From positions 1-9,277 of the forward strand of contig JACMIS010000402.1 of assembly GCA_014381035.1 (NCBI GenBank): a stretch of 9,277 bases of DNA, read 5' to 3'. Both the position numbers and the translations under genes were made by a program. This document shows, piece by piece, positions 1 through 6,248 of this stretch (positions within the stretch are counted from its first letter, which is position 1; each line of letters opens with the position of its first letter). Source of the stretch: Armatimonadota bacterium (lineage in GTDB: Bacteria > Armatimonadota > Armatimonadia > Armatimonadales > Armatimonadaceae). The notes under the pieces were generated by a model. It had not been told where the DNA came from, did no database searches, and saw nothing but the letters and a program-made list of their open reading frames with translations.

Positions 1-807
1 CTGTTTCCCGTTTTCGCACAAGCCCGCGAGAAAGCCCGTCAAACCGCCTGTTTATCGAACCTGAAGCAGATGGGCAATGCGCTTACTATGTATGCTCAGG
101 ATTTCGATGAGACTTTACCTAGCTGGATTGGATGGTACACCTGTACCGCCGGGGTTCCTGTGGCAGATCAGGTCACCGCCTGCGGTCCAAATACCGCGGC
201 ATTCAGACTAACTACGACGTGGGACGTGGTCCTTCAACCGTATGTCAAAAGCGGGAACCCAGGAGCACCTGGCGTTGAGGGCAGGTTCGGAGGGATATGG
301 CGATGCCCCAACAATGAGACCGATTTTGTTAATGCCCGTAGTTACGGGTTTAGCATGGGATTAGCCTATGCCGGACTCCCGCGCCCAACTGCCAACCGCT
401 ACTACCGGGCAATGCCACTCGCCAATATTGATTCTCCCGCGAGTACCGTTTTTGTCGGCGAAGGCAGTTCGACTTCGATCGGGGATGGGCGTATCGGTTT
501 AGCCATCGATTTGCAGGGATATTATGAAATGTACATCACCAAGACAGGAAAGAAGGTCGGGTTCACGCGTGACTCCCCATGGCGTCATCAGGACGGTGCA
601 AACTATGTCTGGACCGACGGACACGCCAAATATATGAAGGGCGACGACATCTATGCGCACCCCCCTACTCCTGTGTTTCCAGGAAACGGGGCGCAACAGG
701 CGGGATCGTACTGTGCGACAGCGAAGTATTTCGTTGCAGAGAAAACCGAGCGCGATTACTGGGGCAACCGGGCAAGAACGAACGGGAACACCACCTGCTC
801 CTGGTAG
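1..807 (+). CDS. H-X9-DG type IV pilin-like (prepilin family) protein, 5' end missing
   Basis: The frame is open from base 1, so the true start lies upstream; the first ATG at 70 is internal. The first residues read [20 protein letters not shown], which is the segment just after the hydrophobic prepilin helix, so only the leader and most of that helix are missing. The C-terminal region has the H-X9-DG signature (WRHQDG...WTDGHAKY, bases about 580-640). Cysteine pairs occur in the early part (YTC...ACG) and near the C-terminus, so disulfides are possible. Proteins of this family are processed by a prepilin peptidase and are thought to be exported as pseudopilins; their exact role is unknown. 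It is a paralogue of the next gene, sharing the KARQT-CLSN-KQ and Q-D-DETL motifs. A terminator follows 28 bases after the stop, so it ends its own transcription unit. Confidence 0.9.
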   Translation: MFPVFAQAREKARQTACLSNLKQMGNALTMYAQDFDETLPSWIGWYTCTAGVPVADQVTACGPNTAAFRLTTTWDVVLQPYVKSGNPGAPGVEGRFGGIWRCPNNETDFVNARSYGFSMGLAYAGLPRPTANRYYRAMPLANIDSPASTVFVGEGSSTSIGDGRIGLAIDLQGYYEMYITKTGKKVGFTRDSPWRHQDGANYVWTDGHAKYMKGDDIYAHPPTPVFPGNGAQQAGSYCATAKYFVAEKTERDYWGNRARTNGNTTCSW

Positions 808-835
808 TGCTTGATGTCCGAGAATGTAACGCGGA

Positions 836-870
836 AAAGGCTACTCTCAAATTACGAGAGTAGCCTTTCT
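836..870 (+). terminator. Rho-independent terminator after the first prepilin gene
   Basis: A perfect 13-bp stem (arms 836-848 and 856-868) with a 7-base loop is followed by a T-rich tail (about 866-875, interrupted by C and A). It starts 28 bases after the stop codon at 807. It separates the two prepilin genes into different transcription units. The A-run before the 5' arm is short, so activity on the other strand would be weak. Confidence 0.88.
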
Positions 871-897
871 TTATTCAAAAACAGTATATACTCCCAC

Positions 898-926
898 TTG
901 ACGTCAGGTTTGCCGAATGTTAAGAT
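898..926 (+). promoter_or_regulatory. Sigma-70-like promoter for the second prepilin gene
   Basis: TTGACG at 898-903 is separated by 17 bases from TAAGAT at 921-926, matching 5/6 and 4/6 of the consensus. It lies just after the terminator of the previous gene and implies a start near 933 and a 5' UTR of about 120 bases. That UTR holds a small hairpin (969-973 with 978-982) and a T7 run near 952-958, but nothing I recognise as a riboswitch. The prediction is by eye. Confidence 0.5.
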
Positions 927-1036
927 GGTATCAACACCGTTGTTCCCCTCGTTTTTTTGTTTCGTAGTCGCCACCGATGGCGTCTGCCCCGACTGTTCGC
1001 CGTTCTACTCTAAGGAGCGAATCTCGCCACCCTTTT

Positions 1037-1044
1037 AGAAGGAG
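1037..1044 (+). promoter_or_regulatory. Ribosome binding site fixing a TTG start
   Basis: AGAAGGAG ends 8 bases before the TTG at 1053. It is one of the clearest Shine-Dalgarno matches in the window. It supports the non-ATG start, which is needed to include the complete prepilin leader. Confidence 0.75.
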
Positions 1045-1052
1045 TACCTGCC

Positions 1053-1910
1053 TTGAGAAATATCATCACGTCTCGTTGCCATCGTTCTGCATTTACGCTG
1101 ATTGAACTGCTTGTCGTTATCGCCATTATCGCGATCCTCGCCGCGATCCTGTTCCCTGTCTTTGCCCAAGCCCGTGCGAAAGCGCGTCAAACGTCGTGCC
1201 TGTCCAATATGAAGCAGCTTGGCATCTCCCAAATGCAGTACATTCAGGATTACGATGAAACCCTGCACGAACTGGCGCGGGGCGGCGCGTCGAGTGCCGC
1301 AACCGGTCAGAACTGCCTGTGGTCCTGCACCCTTCAACCGTATCTGAAAAGCACCGATGTTCTGCGTTGCCCGGACACGATGGTCGAGGGCAAAACGACA
1401 ATGGGGTACGATCTCGCCTCCCGCATGTCCCACTCCATCGGCATGAACTCATACCTCGGCATGTATTACAACTATTTCTACTACTTCGTCTGCGGGGAGA
1501 ACGATACCATCACGTCGGAGTCAGCAATCGAGGCGAATCCCCAGTATCCCCGTGCGGTGACGAACAACGAGATCAAATATCCCGCGATCACGGTCGTTTT
1601 CGCCGATAGTTTCGACCGCAAAGTCGGCGCGACCAACCCGAACGGCTGGTGGATTGATCCGGGGTACGGATACGGGCGGCGCAACGGTCTGTCGAACCGG
1701 CACAACGGCGGCACGAATGTCGCTTTCGCGGACGGTCACGCAAAGTGGTACAAAACCCAGTCCTTGCTCAGCCAGAAGTCTATCGATACTTCCGGTAACG
1801 AGTACATCATCATGGCAAACTACAACAAGGCGGGTGTCATCTGGGATATTGATGCGCCCAACCCGTTTACGCATCCTGGTCTACACCCGACGGAGTGTTG
1901 CAACAACTGA
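1053..1910 (+). CDS. H-X9-DG type IV pilin-like protein with prepilin N-terminal signal
   Basis: The 285-residue protein starts at TTG with a strong ribosome binding site. Residues 1-13 form a basic leader, and the prepilin peptidase site is A13|F14-T-L-I-E18, with Ala where Gly is usual and the conserved Glu at +5. A hydrophobic helix follows (about 16-35), then [20 protein letters not shown] and a globular region. The H-X9-DG motif is NRHNGG...FADGHAKW (bases about 1698-1746). The C-terminus is Cys-rich (ECCNN). The expected route is Sec export, cleavage and N-methylation by a prepilin peptidase, and assembly into or association with a pseudopilus. The specific function is unknown; such paralogues occur in large numbers in Armatimonadota. 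A 59-codon gene follows after 6 bases and is probably co-transcribed. Confidence 0.92.
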   Translation: MRNIITSRCHRSAFTLIELLVVIAIIAILAAILFPVFAQARAKARQTSCLSNMKQLGISQMQYIQDYDETLHELARGGASSAATGQNCLWSCTLQPYLKSTDVLRCPDTMVEGKTTMGYDLASRMSHSIGMNSYLGMYYNYFYYFVCGENDTITSESAIEANPQYPRAVTNNEIKYPAITVVFADSFDRKVGATNPNGWWIDPGYGYGRRNGLSNRHNGGTNVAFADGHAKWYKTQSLLSQKSIDTSGNEYIIMANYNKAGVIWDIDAPNPFTHPGLHPTECCNN

Positions 1911-1916
1911 TACATC

Positions 1917-2096
1917 ATGAACGAACAACAAAAACGTAGCCTGATGATCGCCGGAGCGGTTGTCGCGATTGTCGCCGCCATCGCCTTCGTCACCCGCGAA
2001 GCGACGAAGCCGACCGAAACCATCAATAAGTTCGAGGACGTTCCCGCGAAAGGCATTGATCGAAATGCCGGGAAAGCCGAGCGAAAAGAACGCTAA
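1917..2096 (+). CDS. Small single-span membrane protein (59 aa), function unknown
   Basis: This frame runs from ATG 1917 to TAA 2094-2096. It begins MNEQQKRSLM, then has a hydrophobic span (about residues 9-25, IAGAVVAIVAAIAFV), then a polar, charged tail ending KAERKER. The charge pattern (K and R before the span) and the acidic/basic tail suggest a membrane-anchored peptide, but the topology is uncertain. The start is 6 bases after the prepilin stop with no good Shine-Dalgarno, so translation may be coupled to the upstream gene. A terminator follows directly, which supports a two-gene transcript. I do not recognise a named family. From memory, short membrane proteins after H-X9-DG prepilin genes recur in Armatimonadota, which would suggest a partner role; that is inference. 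Confidence 0.7.
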   Translation: MNEQQKRSLMIAGAVVAIVAAIAFVTREATKPTETINKFEDVPAKGIDRNAGKAERKER

Positions 2097-2099
2097 GAG

Positions 2100-2129
2100 A
2101 AATGCCGGTCACATCGACCGGTATTTTTT
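2100..2129 (+). terminator. Rho-independent terminator between convergent genes
   Basis: Arms 2100-2110 and 2116-2126 pair over 11 bp with one G-U, around a 5-base loop (2111-2115). A run of six T follows the core stem (2124-2129, of which the first three can extend the stem). It begins 4 bases after the 59-codon gene. The minus-strand glycosyltransferase stop codon (2128-2130) lies on its far edge. Read on the minus strand the stem is followed by a moderately T-rich stretch, so it may serve both directions. Confidence 0.82.
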
Positions 2130-3717
2130 ATCGAAAGTCACGACACCGGTACAGATACCACGACTTTACCGGTCCCTGGAAGCTAGCACGCGGCACATGC
2201 ACGATGATCGGTTCCGACACGGACGCAAACCGGGTACGTAAATACGCTTCCTCGTCGGGTCGCTCCCGCTCCATCGCTACCACGGCATTTTGCCCGACGA
2301 GTCTGCTTTCCTTTGTCCAGAGGTTGTACTGGTCACGGCGCGTGTCCGGCACCCAGATTTTTTCCACGAACGGTTGTCCCGGCAGATAGAACGAGAGTAT
2401 GGAGCAGACACGGTACCCGGTCCCGGCGACGAAGACCGGCGTATCGCCCGACTCGGCTTGCAATGCCCTCCGCTCGCGTTCCACGGCGGCGGCAATCGGT
2501 TCCCAGCCATACTGCTCGTTCACCTTTTCCCACGTGCCATTCGCCACAAACGGTCCGAACGGGCGGATCACCAGTGCGTTCGGGAAAAACAGCACGACGG
2601 AAAGAACGGCGGAAACGGCGATGGCGACGGCGCGGGAAGCCCTCACCCCCCCGGAGGGAGAGGGGGTGAGGGCTCCGGCAACATCACCAAACCACAAAGC
2701 CGCCACCGCCAGTAGTCCGGTCAGGTGCGCGGCGACGCACCAGTTGATTTCGACCTTTGAGCGGAGCGAGATAATCGTGCAGACCGTTAGGATCGGAACC
2801 GTGAACGCGATTAGGAACGCGTTACGCGGATCGGTTGGTCGGCGCAACGCGTGATACAGAGCGATTAGCTCGGCGATCAGCAAGAACGGTCCGACGACAA
2901 GTCCTTGCCCGCCCCAGAACTCGCCGAGCCAGCGACCCGGCGCGGCGTCCGTGCTACGGTTGCCCCGGTTGAGCGTATGGATCCAGTTCAGGTTATCGTT
3001 TTGCGCGTTCCAGAGGAAGACCGGCGCGAGGCAGAATAGTGCCACCACGAACGCCAGATACGGGTGCGGCGACGACAGGTGCTTGCGATACGCGGGCACG
3101 AGTGCCAATAGCAACAAGACTCCCGGCGCGAAAAAGATCATCGTCGGCTTCGTGATCGTGCCCAGCCCGACGCATAAGCCGGTGAGATACCACCAGAGGA
3201 CGGCCGTTGCCCTCACCCCCCCGACGCCCTCGATCTCCCTCCGAAGGCTTCCGGGAGAAACCGCCCGCGTTACCGCATACAGACCCGCCGACCAGAAGAA
3301 TATCTGCGGGAGGTCGTAAGTGGCGAGAACGGAGCCGATGGCGAGGAGCGGGGCGACGGAGGCGAGGGCGACAGTCCAGAAGGCGACGCGGGGGGTGAAC
3401 CAGCGGCAGGCGGTAGCGTACATCAAAGCGTTCGCGGCGACGCTCATCAGGATCGGGACGAATCGGACGCCGAGCGGTGTGTCGCCGAAAAGCGCGGTCC
3501 CGGCGCGGATAGTGAGTGCCATGCCCGGTCCGGCGTCGTAGTAGCAAAGCGCGAGATAGCGGCTCCACTGCCAGTAATAGGCTTCGTCCCACGCCATCCC
3601 GAACCGCACGGCGGTCACCAAACGGATGACGAGTAACGCAAATAGCAGAACGAACGCCGCACGGTGGTAAAATCGTGCGGCGTCGGGTTCGGGAAAATTC
3701 GTTGTTTTGTCGGTCAC
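2128..3717 (-). CDS. GT39 (PMT/ArnT-like) membrane glycosyltransferase
   Basis: A 529-residue multi-span protein with a basic N-terminus and about ten or more hydrophobic segments. The first luminal/periplasmic loop has the family's acidic pair (W43-D44-E45-A-Y-Y-W) and a second acidic residue (Y60-D61-A-G-P-G) where relatives have YFDKPP-like motifs. Such enzymes move a sugar from a polyprenyl-phosphate donor onto a lipid or protein on the outer face of the membrane; acceptor and donor are not deducible here. The C-terminal 150 residues are a soluble domain. The GTG start lies inside the stop of the upstream LolA-like gene (GTGA, bases 3714-3717) and there is no clear Shine-Dalgarno, so translation is probably coupled. 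Two short repeats lie inside the gene, reading GGVRA at residues 166-170 and 356-360. It is the last gene of the operon. Confidence 0.87.
   Translation of the reverse strand: MTDKTTNFPEPDAARFYHRAAFVLLFALLVIRLVTAVRFGMAWDEAYYWQWSRYLALCYYDAGPGMALTIRAGTALFGDTPLGVRFVPILMSVAANALMYATACRWFTPRVAFWTVALASVAPLLAIGSVLATYDLPQIFFWSAGLYAVTRAVSPGSLRREIEGVGGVRATAVLWWYLTGLCVGLGTITKPTMIFFAPGVLLLLALVPAYRKHLSSPHPYLAFVVALFCLAPVFLWNAQNDNLNWIHTLNRGNRSTDAAPGRWLGEFWGGQGLVVGPFLLIAELIALYHALRRPTDPRNAFLIAFTVPILTVCTIISLRSKVEINWCVAAHLTGLLAVAALWFGDVAGALTPSPSGGVRASRAVAIAVSAVLSVVLFFPNALVIRPFGPFVANGTWEKVNEQYGWEPIAAAVERERRALQAESGDTPVFVAGTGYRVCSILSFYLPGQPFVEKIWVPDTRRDQYNLWTKESRLVGQNAVVAMERERPDEEAYLRTRFASVSEPIIVHVPRASFQGPVKSWYLYRCRDFR
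2638..2674. repeat. GC-rich palindromic repeat inside the GT39 gene, copy 1
   Basis: Perfect 13-bp inverted arms (2638-2650 and 2662-2674; core CCCTCACCCCC/GGGGGTGAGGG) surround an 11-base centre. It lies in frame in a loop between two predicted membrane spans and encodes about residues 349-361 (ALTPSPSGGVRAS). Its left 14 bases (2639-2652) are identical to 3209-3222. It resembles the short C/G-rich palindromes found scattered in many bacterial genomes. Confidence 0.75.
3209..3256. repeat. Degenerate second copy of the GC-rich repeat
   Basis: Bases 3209-3222 repeat exactly the 14-base left end of copy 1 (GCCCTCACCCCCCC). The rest (CCCTCGATCTCCCTCCG and a following imperfect palindrome) keeps the same composition but no perfect arms. 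It falls in a loop of the GT39 protein (about residues 155-170) and is read in the same frame as copy 1, giving GGVRA. The right boundary is a guess. Confidence 0.5.
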
Positions 3718-4469
3718 TTGATCGCAAACAGCGCGTCGGCGAGTCCGGTATTCACCGTCAGGTTTTCCACGGCTTGCGCCGCCCCTAACTTGCCCTCGGG
3801 ATTATAAATCTCGATGCGGTGTGGGACGAAAATACCGGGACGCACTTCTTTCACGTCTTTATACCGCAGTTCCATCGTGAGCACATTGTCGCCGTTCCAC
3901 GATTGCCGTCGCTCGATGATATGGGTCTTCGGGTTCACCCAGAGCAGTTCGAACGACTTGTTGTTCGAGCGGCGTTGCGCCAGGCGGATCACCTGCAGGT
4001 TTTTCTCGGCACGCACGAAACTCGGCTCATAATCGAGCGTCAGGTAGTCCGGCGCGTAGACGCCGAATTGGAGTAAGCCCTGCTTTTGCCCCGGCTGCCC
4101 CGCCACGGACGACGTTTCGGTTTTGAGTGGCACCTTATAATAGCGCGTGTCGCCGTTGAAAATAATCAGAAGGGTCGTGCCGAGTGCCTTGGTTTCCATG
4201 CGCGTCTGATTCGGGTATCGGTACGCGACATTCATCCGCTTGAAGTAGTACGTCCGCTTGAAATCGGAGCCACACTTTTCCAGCTCGCGCCAGTTCGTTT
4301 CCGTGACACGGAGCGTCGCCGACATATCCTTGATTTTTTCCGTGACCAGTTTCCGGGTCGCGTTGTCCAGTTTCGGCGTGTCTTCGGCGCGAACGGGCGC
4401 GATAGCAAGCGGCGCACTCCACAGAGTCAAGAACGCAAGTGCGGCGGCAAATATCGTTTGTTGTTTCAT
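3714..4469 (-). CDS. LolA-like exported protein (outer-membrane lipoprotein-sorting fold)
   Basis: A 251-residue protein with a Sec signal peptide: basic MKQQ, hydrophobic core 6-25, likely cleavage after VRA28 (VRA|ED). The mature part has the character of the LolA/LolB-like fold: an N-terminal stretch of the SATLRVTETNW type, repeated beta-like segments (TYYFKRMNVAYRYPNQTRMETKALGTTLLIIFNGDTRYYKV), a C-terminal strand series and VRPGIFVPHRIEIYNPEGK. This matches proteins annotated as outer membrane lipoprotein-sorting or DUF4292-like. It has no lipobox. It would act in the periplasm, possibly binding lipid or lipoprotein, but the ligand is unknown. It overlaps the GT39 start by 4 bases and follows the cytochrome-like gene by 18 bases. 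Confidence 0.72.
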   Translation of the reverse strand: MKQQTIFAAALAFLTLWSAPLAIAPVRAEDTPKLDNATRKLVTEKIKDMSATLRVTETNWRELEKCGSDFKRTYYFKRMNVAYRYPNQTRMETKALGTTLLIIFNGDTRYYKVPLKTETSSVAGQPGQKQGLLQFGVYAPDYLTLDYEPSFVRAEKNLQVIRLAQRRSNNKSFELLWVNPKTHIIERRQSWNGDNVLTMELRYKDVKEVRPGIFVPHRIEIYNPEGKLGAAQAVENLTVNTGLADALFAIK

Positions 4470-4487
4470 GGTGTTGATCTCATCAAC

Positions 4488-4853
4488 CTACCCTTTTTTC
4501 TTGGTGGGCGGTTTGGGCGTCGGTTTCTTCGCGGCAGTGGCGGGCTTCGCCTTCGGTTTCGGCGTTGCTTTTGCTTTCGGCGTCGCTACCGTTTTCGGCT
4601 TGACATTCAGTCCTGCTGCGGCGTTCGCTTTTTCCGGAGTGTATCCCGCGAAAGACAGGGCGTGCGTTTTGTACCAGATACCGGCAGCGTTACGTTTTCC
4701 GCCTCCGCCCGGATTCACATGGCAATACAGACACGGCTTCTTTTCTTTTTGCGAGTAAGCCGGGAACGCCTGCGCGGTGTCTTCGCCAAGCAATATCGCC
4801 AGTCCGGTCAAAGTCAGAGTAAAAATAAGGGTAATGTTTTTTAAGGTTCGCAT
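4488..4853 (-). CDS. Exported CxxCH (monohaem c-type cytochrome-like) protein with Lys/Ala/Pro tail
   Basis: A 121-residue protein with three parts. Residues 1-29 are a signal peptide (MRTLKN then a hydrophobic core; cleavage probably AQA29|F30). Residues 30-75 are a small domain with one covalent haem motif, C41-L-Y-C44-H45, followed by VNPGGGGKRNAAGIWYKTHALSFAG, a pattern I associate with small exported cytochrome-like proteins. Residues about 84-121 are a low-complexity tail rich in Lys, Ala, Pro and Thr, ending PTKKKG, strongly basic and likely disordered. No Met ligand is evident in the mature domain; a distal His (H64, KTH) could serve. The start is 3 bases after the stop of the upstream glycosyltransferase gene (TAA-CTT-ATG), so the genes are tightly coupled. 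Electron partners are unknown. Confidence 0.78.
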   Translation of the reverse strand: MRTLKNITLIFTLTLTGLAILLGEDTAQAFPAYSQKEKKPCLYCHVNPGGGGKRNAAGIWYKTHALSFAGYTPEKANAAAGLNVKPKTVATPKAKATPKPKAKPATAAKKPTPKPPTKKKG

Positions 4854-4856
4854 AAG

Positions 4857-5549
4857 TTACAGTCTTAAAACGGCATCAGTTCCCATCGCTGTGACCGTTT
4901 TTCGGGAAATGTCGTCTCGTAGTTTAGTCAGGTCAGAGGGCGTATCTATGTCGTACCACGGGGGTAGAAGTGCGGCACGGACGCCCAGAGCTCGGGCGCG
5001 TTCCCGCGAAGCAGTCAATACATCGGGACTACTCCACGGGATATTCTGGAACAGTTCGGGAATCAGGCGGTTCATGCCGACCAGATAATAGCCTCCGTCA
5101 TCTGCCGGTCCCCAGACGACATCGGTGTCGGGCGACGCAAGACGCGAGAACGCCTCCACAACGAACGCGAGCGGCAGGTGCGGGGTGTCGCTCCCGATGG
5201 CGCAGACCGCACGGGTGCCAGGGATGGCAAACTGCGCGGCGAAAAGTCGGGTCAACCGTTGCCCGAGATCGCCGTTCCCCTGCGCGACGGTAAGAAGCAA
5301 TGACGCCGACGCGGGTAGATCCGCGGGATCGCCATCGAGTGCGAGAACGACACGGGCGGGCAACAGCGGATGCTTCAGGAGAGCGCACGTGTCCTCAAGA
5401 AACGCGGACGCGAGTTTCACCACACACTCCTCCGGCACACCGGGCGAGGCGAGACGTGTTTTGACACGCCCGACGACCGGTGATTTGGTGACGAGAATCA
5501 GTGCGTTGCCAGTGTTCCTACGTTTCTGAACTGTATCTGCGGACCGCAT
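4857..5549 (-). CDS. TIGR04282/DUF2064 family glycosyltransferase-like protein
   Basis: A 230-residue, single-domain GT-A (nucleotidyltransferase-like) protein. Motifs in order: K22-S-P-x-x-G-R-V-K-T-R-L33 (nucleotide-binding loop), G91-NGDLGQRL99, G119-SDTPHLP126 (metal-binding acidic motif), G147-PADDGGYYLVG158, W172-SSPDVLTAS181 and Y199-DIDTPSDL207. These are the hallmark blocks of the rSAM/selenodomain-associated transferase 1 family, whose substrate is not well established. Length is normal. The first 14 residues are extra relative to the usual start near the ALILVTKSP strand. ATG 5549 lacks a Shine-Dalgarno and no alternative ATG/GTG/TTG precedes the conserved motif, so I keep it. It heads the dense operon and may be preceded by the 75-residue gene. 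Confidence 0.87.
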   Translation of the reverse strand: MRSADTVQKRRNTGNALILVTKSPVVGRVKTRLASPGVPEECVVKLASAFLEDTCALLKHPLLPARVVLALDGDPADLPASASLLLTVAQGNGDLGQRLTRLFAAQFAIPGTRAVCAIGSDTPHLPLAFVVEAFSRLASPDTDVVWGPADDGGYYLVGMNRLIPELFQNIPWSSPDVLTASRERARALGVRAALLPPWYDIDTPSDLTKLRDDISRKTVTAMGTDAVLRL

Positions 5550-5585
5550 ACTATGCGGTTAGACAGCGTTTAGACTGGGGTAGTT

Positions 5586-5813
5586 TCAGAGTGCAGTGTC
5601 ATCACTGGATTGATGCGCGGAAGATCCCACCGCGATAGCCTCTGCGGAACGTCCCCCAAACAGGGTATCGGCGCGAAGTTTGAGGCGATAGCAAAGCCAG
5701 CAAACGAACAACAAACCCCAGACGAGGTAGGAGTGGGTATGGTAAACATAAAACCCAATACCAGCCGCGGCCATGACGCAAAAGCACACAAACAATAAAT
5801 TACGGAGAAACAT
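5586..5813 (-). CDS. Possible small two-span membrane protein (75 aa)
   Basis: The protein starts MFLRNLLFVCFCVMAAAG, then a short polar turn (YHTHS), then YLVWGLLFVCWLCYRLK, giving two hydrophobic helices, with a polar Ser/Asp-rich tail. A GAGG lies about 11 bases before the ATG. An overlapping frame (5570-5830) is also open and partly hydrophobic; I prefer this one because the hydrophobic segments are cleaner, basic residues flank them and the Shine-Dalgarno position fits. I recognise no family. It ends 36 bases before the TIGR04282 gene on the same strand and could be the first gene of that operon. Confidence 0.45.
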   Translation of the reverse strand: MFLRNLLFVCFCVMAAAGIGFYVYHTHSYLVWGLLFVCWLCYRLKLRADTLFGGRSAEAIAVGSSAHQSSDDTAL

Positions 5814-5875
5814 ATTTTTATCAACCTCATTGCATCGTTGTTAGCACGTGCCGTCGTTGGAACGTCGCATTAAGT

Positions 5876-5898
5876 TGGATAATTGTTCCACAAATCCA
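5876..5898. promoter_or_regulatory. Imperfect palindrome in the divergent intergenic region
   Basis: TGGAT (5876-5880) pairs with ATCCA (5894-5898) and TTGT (5883-5886) with ACAA (5890-5893), with two unpaired A on one side and a 3-base centre. It lies in an AT-rich gap between the minus-strand genes and the arg leader. It could be an operator or a chance hairpin; there is no direct support. Confidence 0.25.
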
Positions 5899-6002
5899 GC
5901 AAAACTACCTACTTTTTTATCAGATAATTTTTGAGAGCGAATCACATGTCACCTGGGAAGCGTATTTCCGCCGTTCGGGAAAACCGACGCGGGCGTGCGA
6001 CC

Positions 6003-6031
6003 TTGACACCACGCCTATCAGGGTTTATACT
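6003..6031 (+). promoter_or_regulatory. Near-consensus sigma-70 promoter driving the arg cluster leader
   Basis: TTGACA (6003-6008), a 17-base spacer, then TATACT (6026-6031): 6/6 and 5/6 matches at the ideal spacing, the best promoter in the window. The predicted start is near A6038. The gene downstream in the same direction is argC at 6312, so the transcript would carry a leader of about 270 bases. Confidence 0.75.
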
Positions 6032-6040
6032 GCTCCTACT

Positions 6041-6133
6041 ATGTTCTGCGAAAATGAATCGTGCGATTCGCTTCGCCGCCGCGTCCGTCGCTTCCGTTTC
6101 GGGGTCACGACGCAAGGAGTGCGCGAAGCATAG
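6041..6133 (+). CDS. Putative arginine-rich leader peptide (30 aa) of the arg cluster
   Basis: ATG 6041 to TAG 6131-6133. The peptide begins MFCENESCDS, and residues 11-21 are LRRRVRRFRFG: Arg at 12, 13, 14, 16, 17 and 19 (six of eight consecutive codons, all CGC or CGT), with a seventh Arg at 28. An Arg-codon run upstream of argC and before a terminator is what ribosome-stalling attenuation would need. Caveats: the start is only about 3 bases from the predicted transcript end, so translation would be essentially leaderless. A second frame from ATG 6054 (29 aa, MNRAIRF...) overlaps it, and the CGC-rich DNA also gives it some Arg. The stop is 69 bases before the antiterminator strand, farther than in classic trp or his attenuators. 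Confidence 0.5.
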   Translation: MFCENESCDSLRRRVRRFRFGVTTQGVREA

Positions 6134-6248
6134 ATCGCATTAAAAACCGGAAGTCGTGACCCTACCATCAGTGCCGCAAGTCGAAATGCGGCGCGAGAAA
6201 GCGTTGTGTCGCGGAAATCGGTGCAGAAAGCAGATACGTTTTAGAGCA

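Noticed and set aside
811..1038. A 75-codon plus-strand frame
   Set aside because: It runs through the terminator and promoter of the prepilin genes and has no family features.
2993..3727. A 244-codon minus-strand frame inside the GT39 gene
   Set aside because: It overlaps the clearly recognisable GT39 frame and reads as Arg/Pro-rich shadow sequence.
4086..4844. A 252-codon plus-strand open frame
   Set aside because: It is antisense to the LolA-like and cytochrome-like genes, is extremely Arg/Phe-rich in a low-complexity way mirroring the Lys/Ala tail, and has no family features.
5931..6143. A 70-codon plus-strand frame through the arg promoter
   Set aside because: It spans the consensus promoter and has no Shine-Dalgarno; its composition is not protein-like. 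The part from ATG 6054 is mentioned only as a competitor of the leader peptide.
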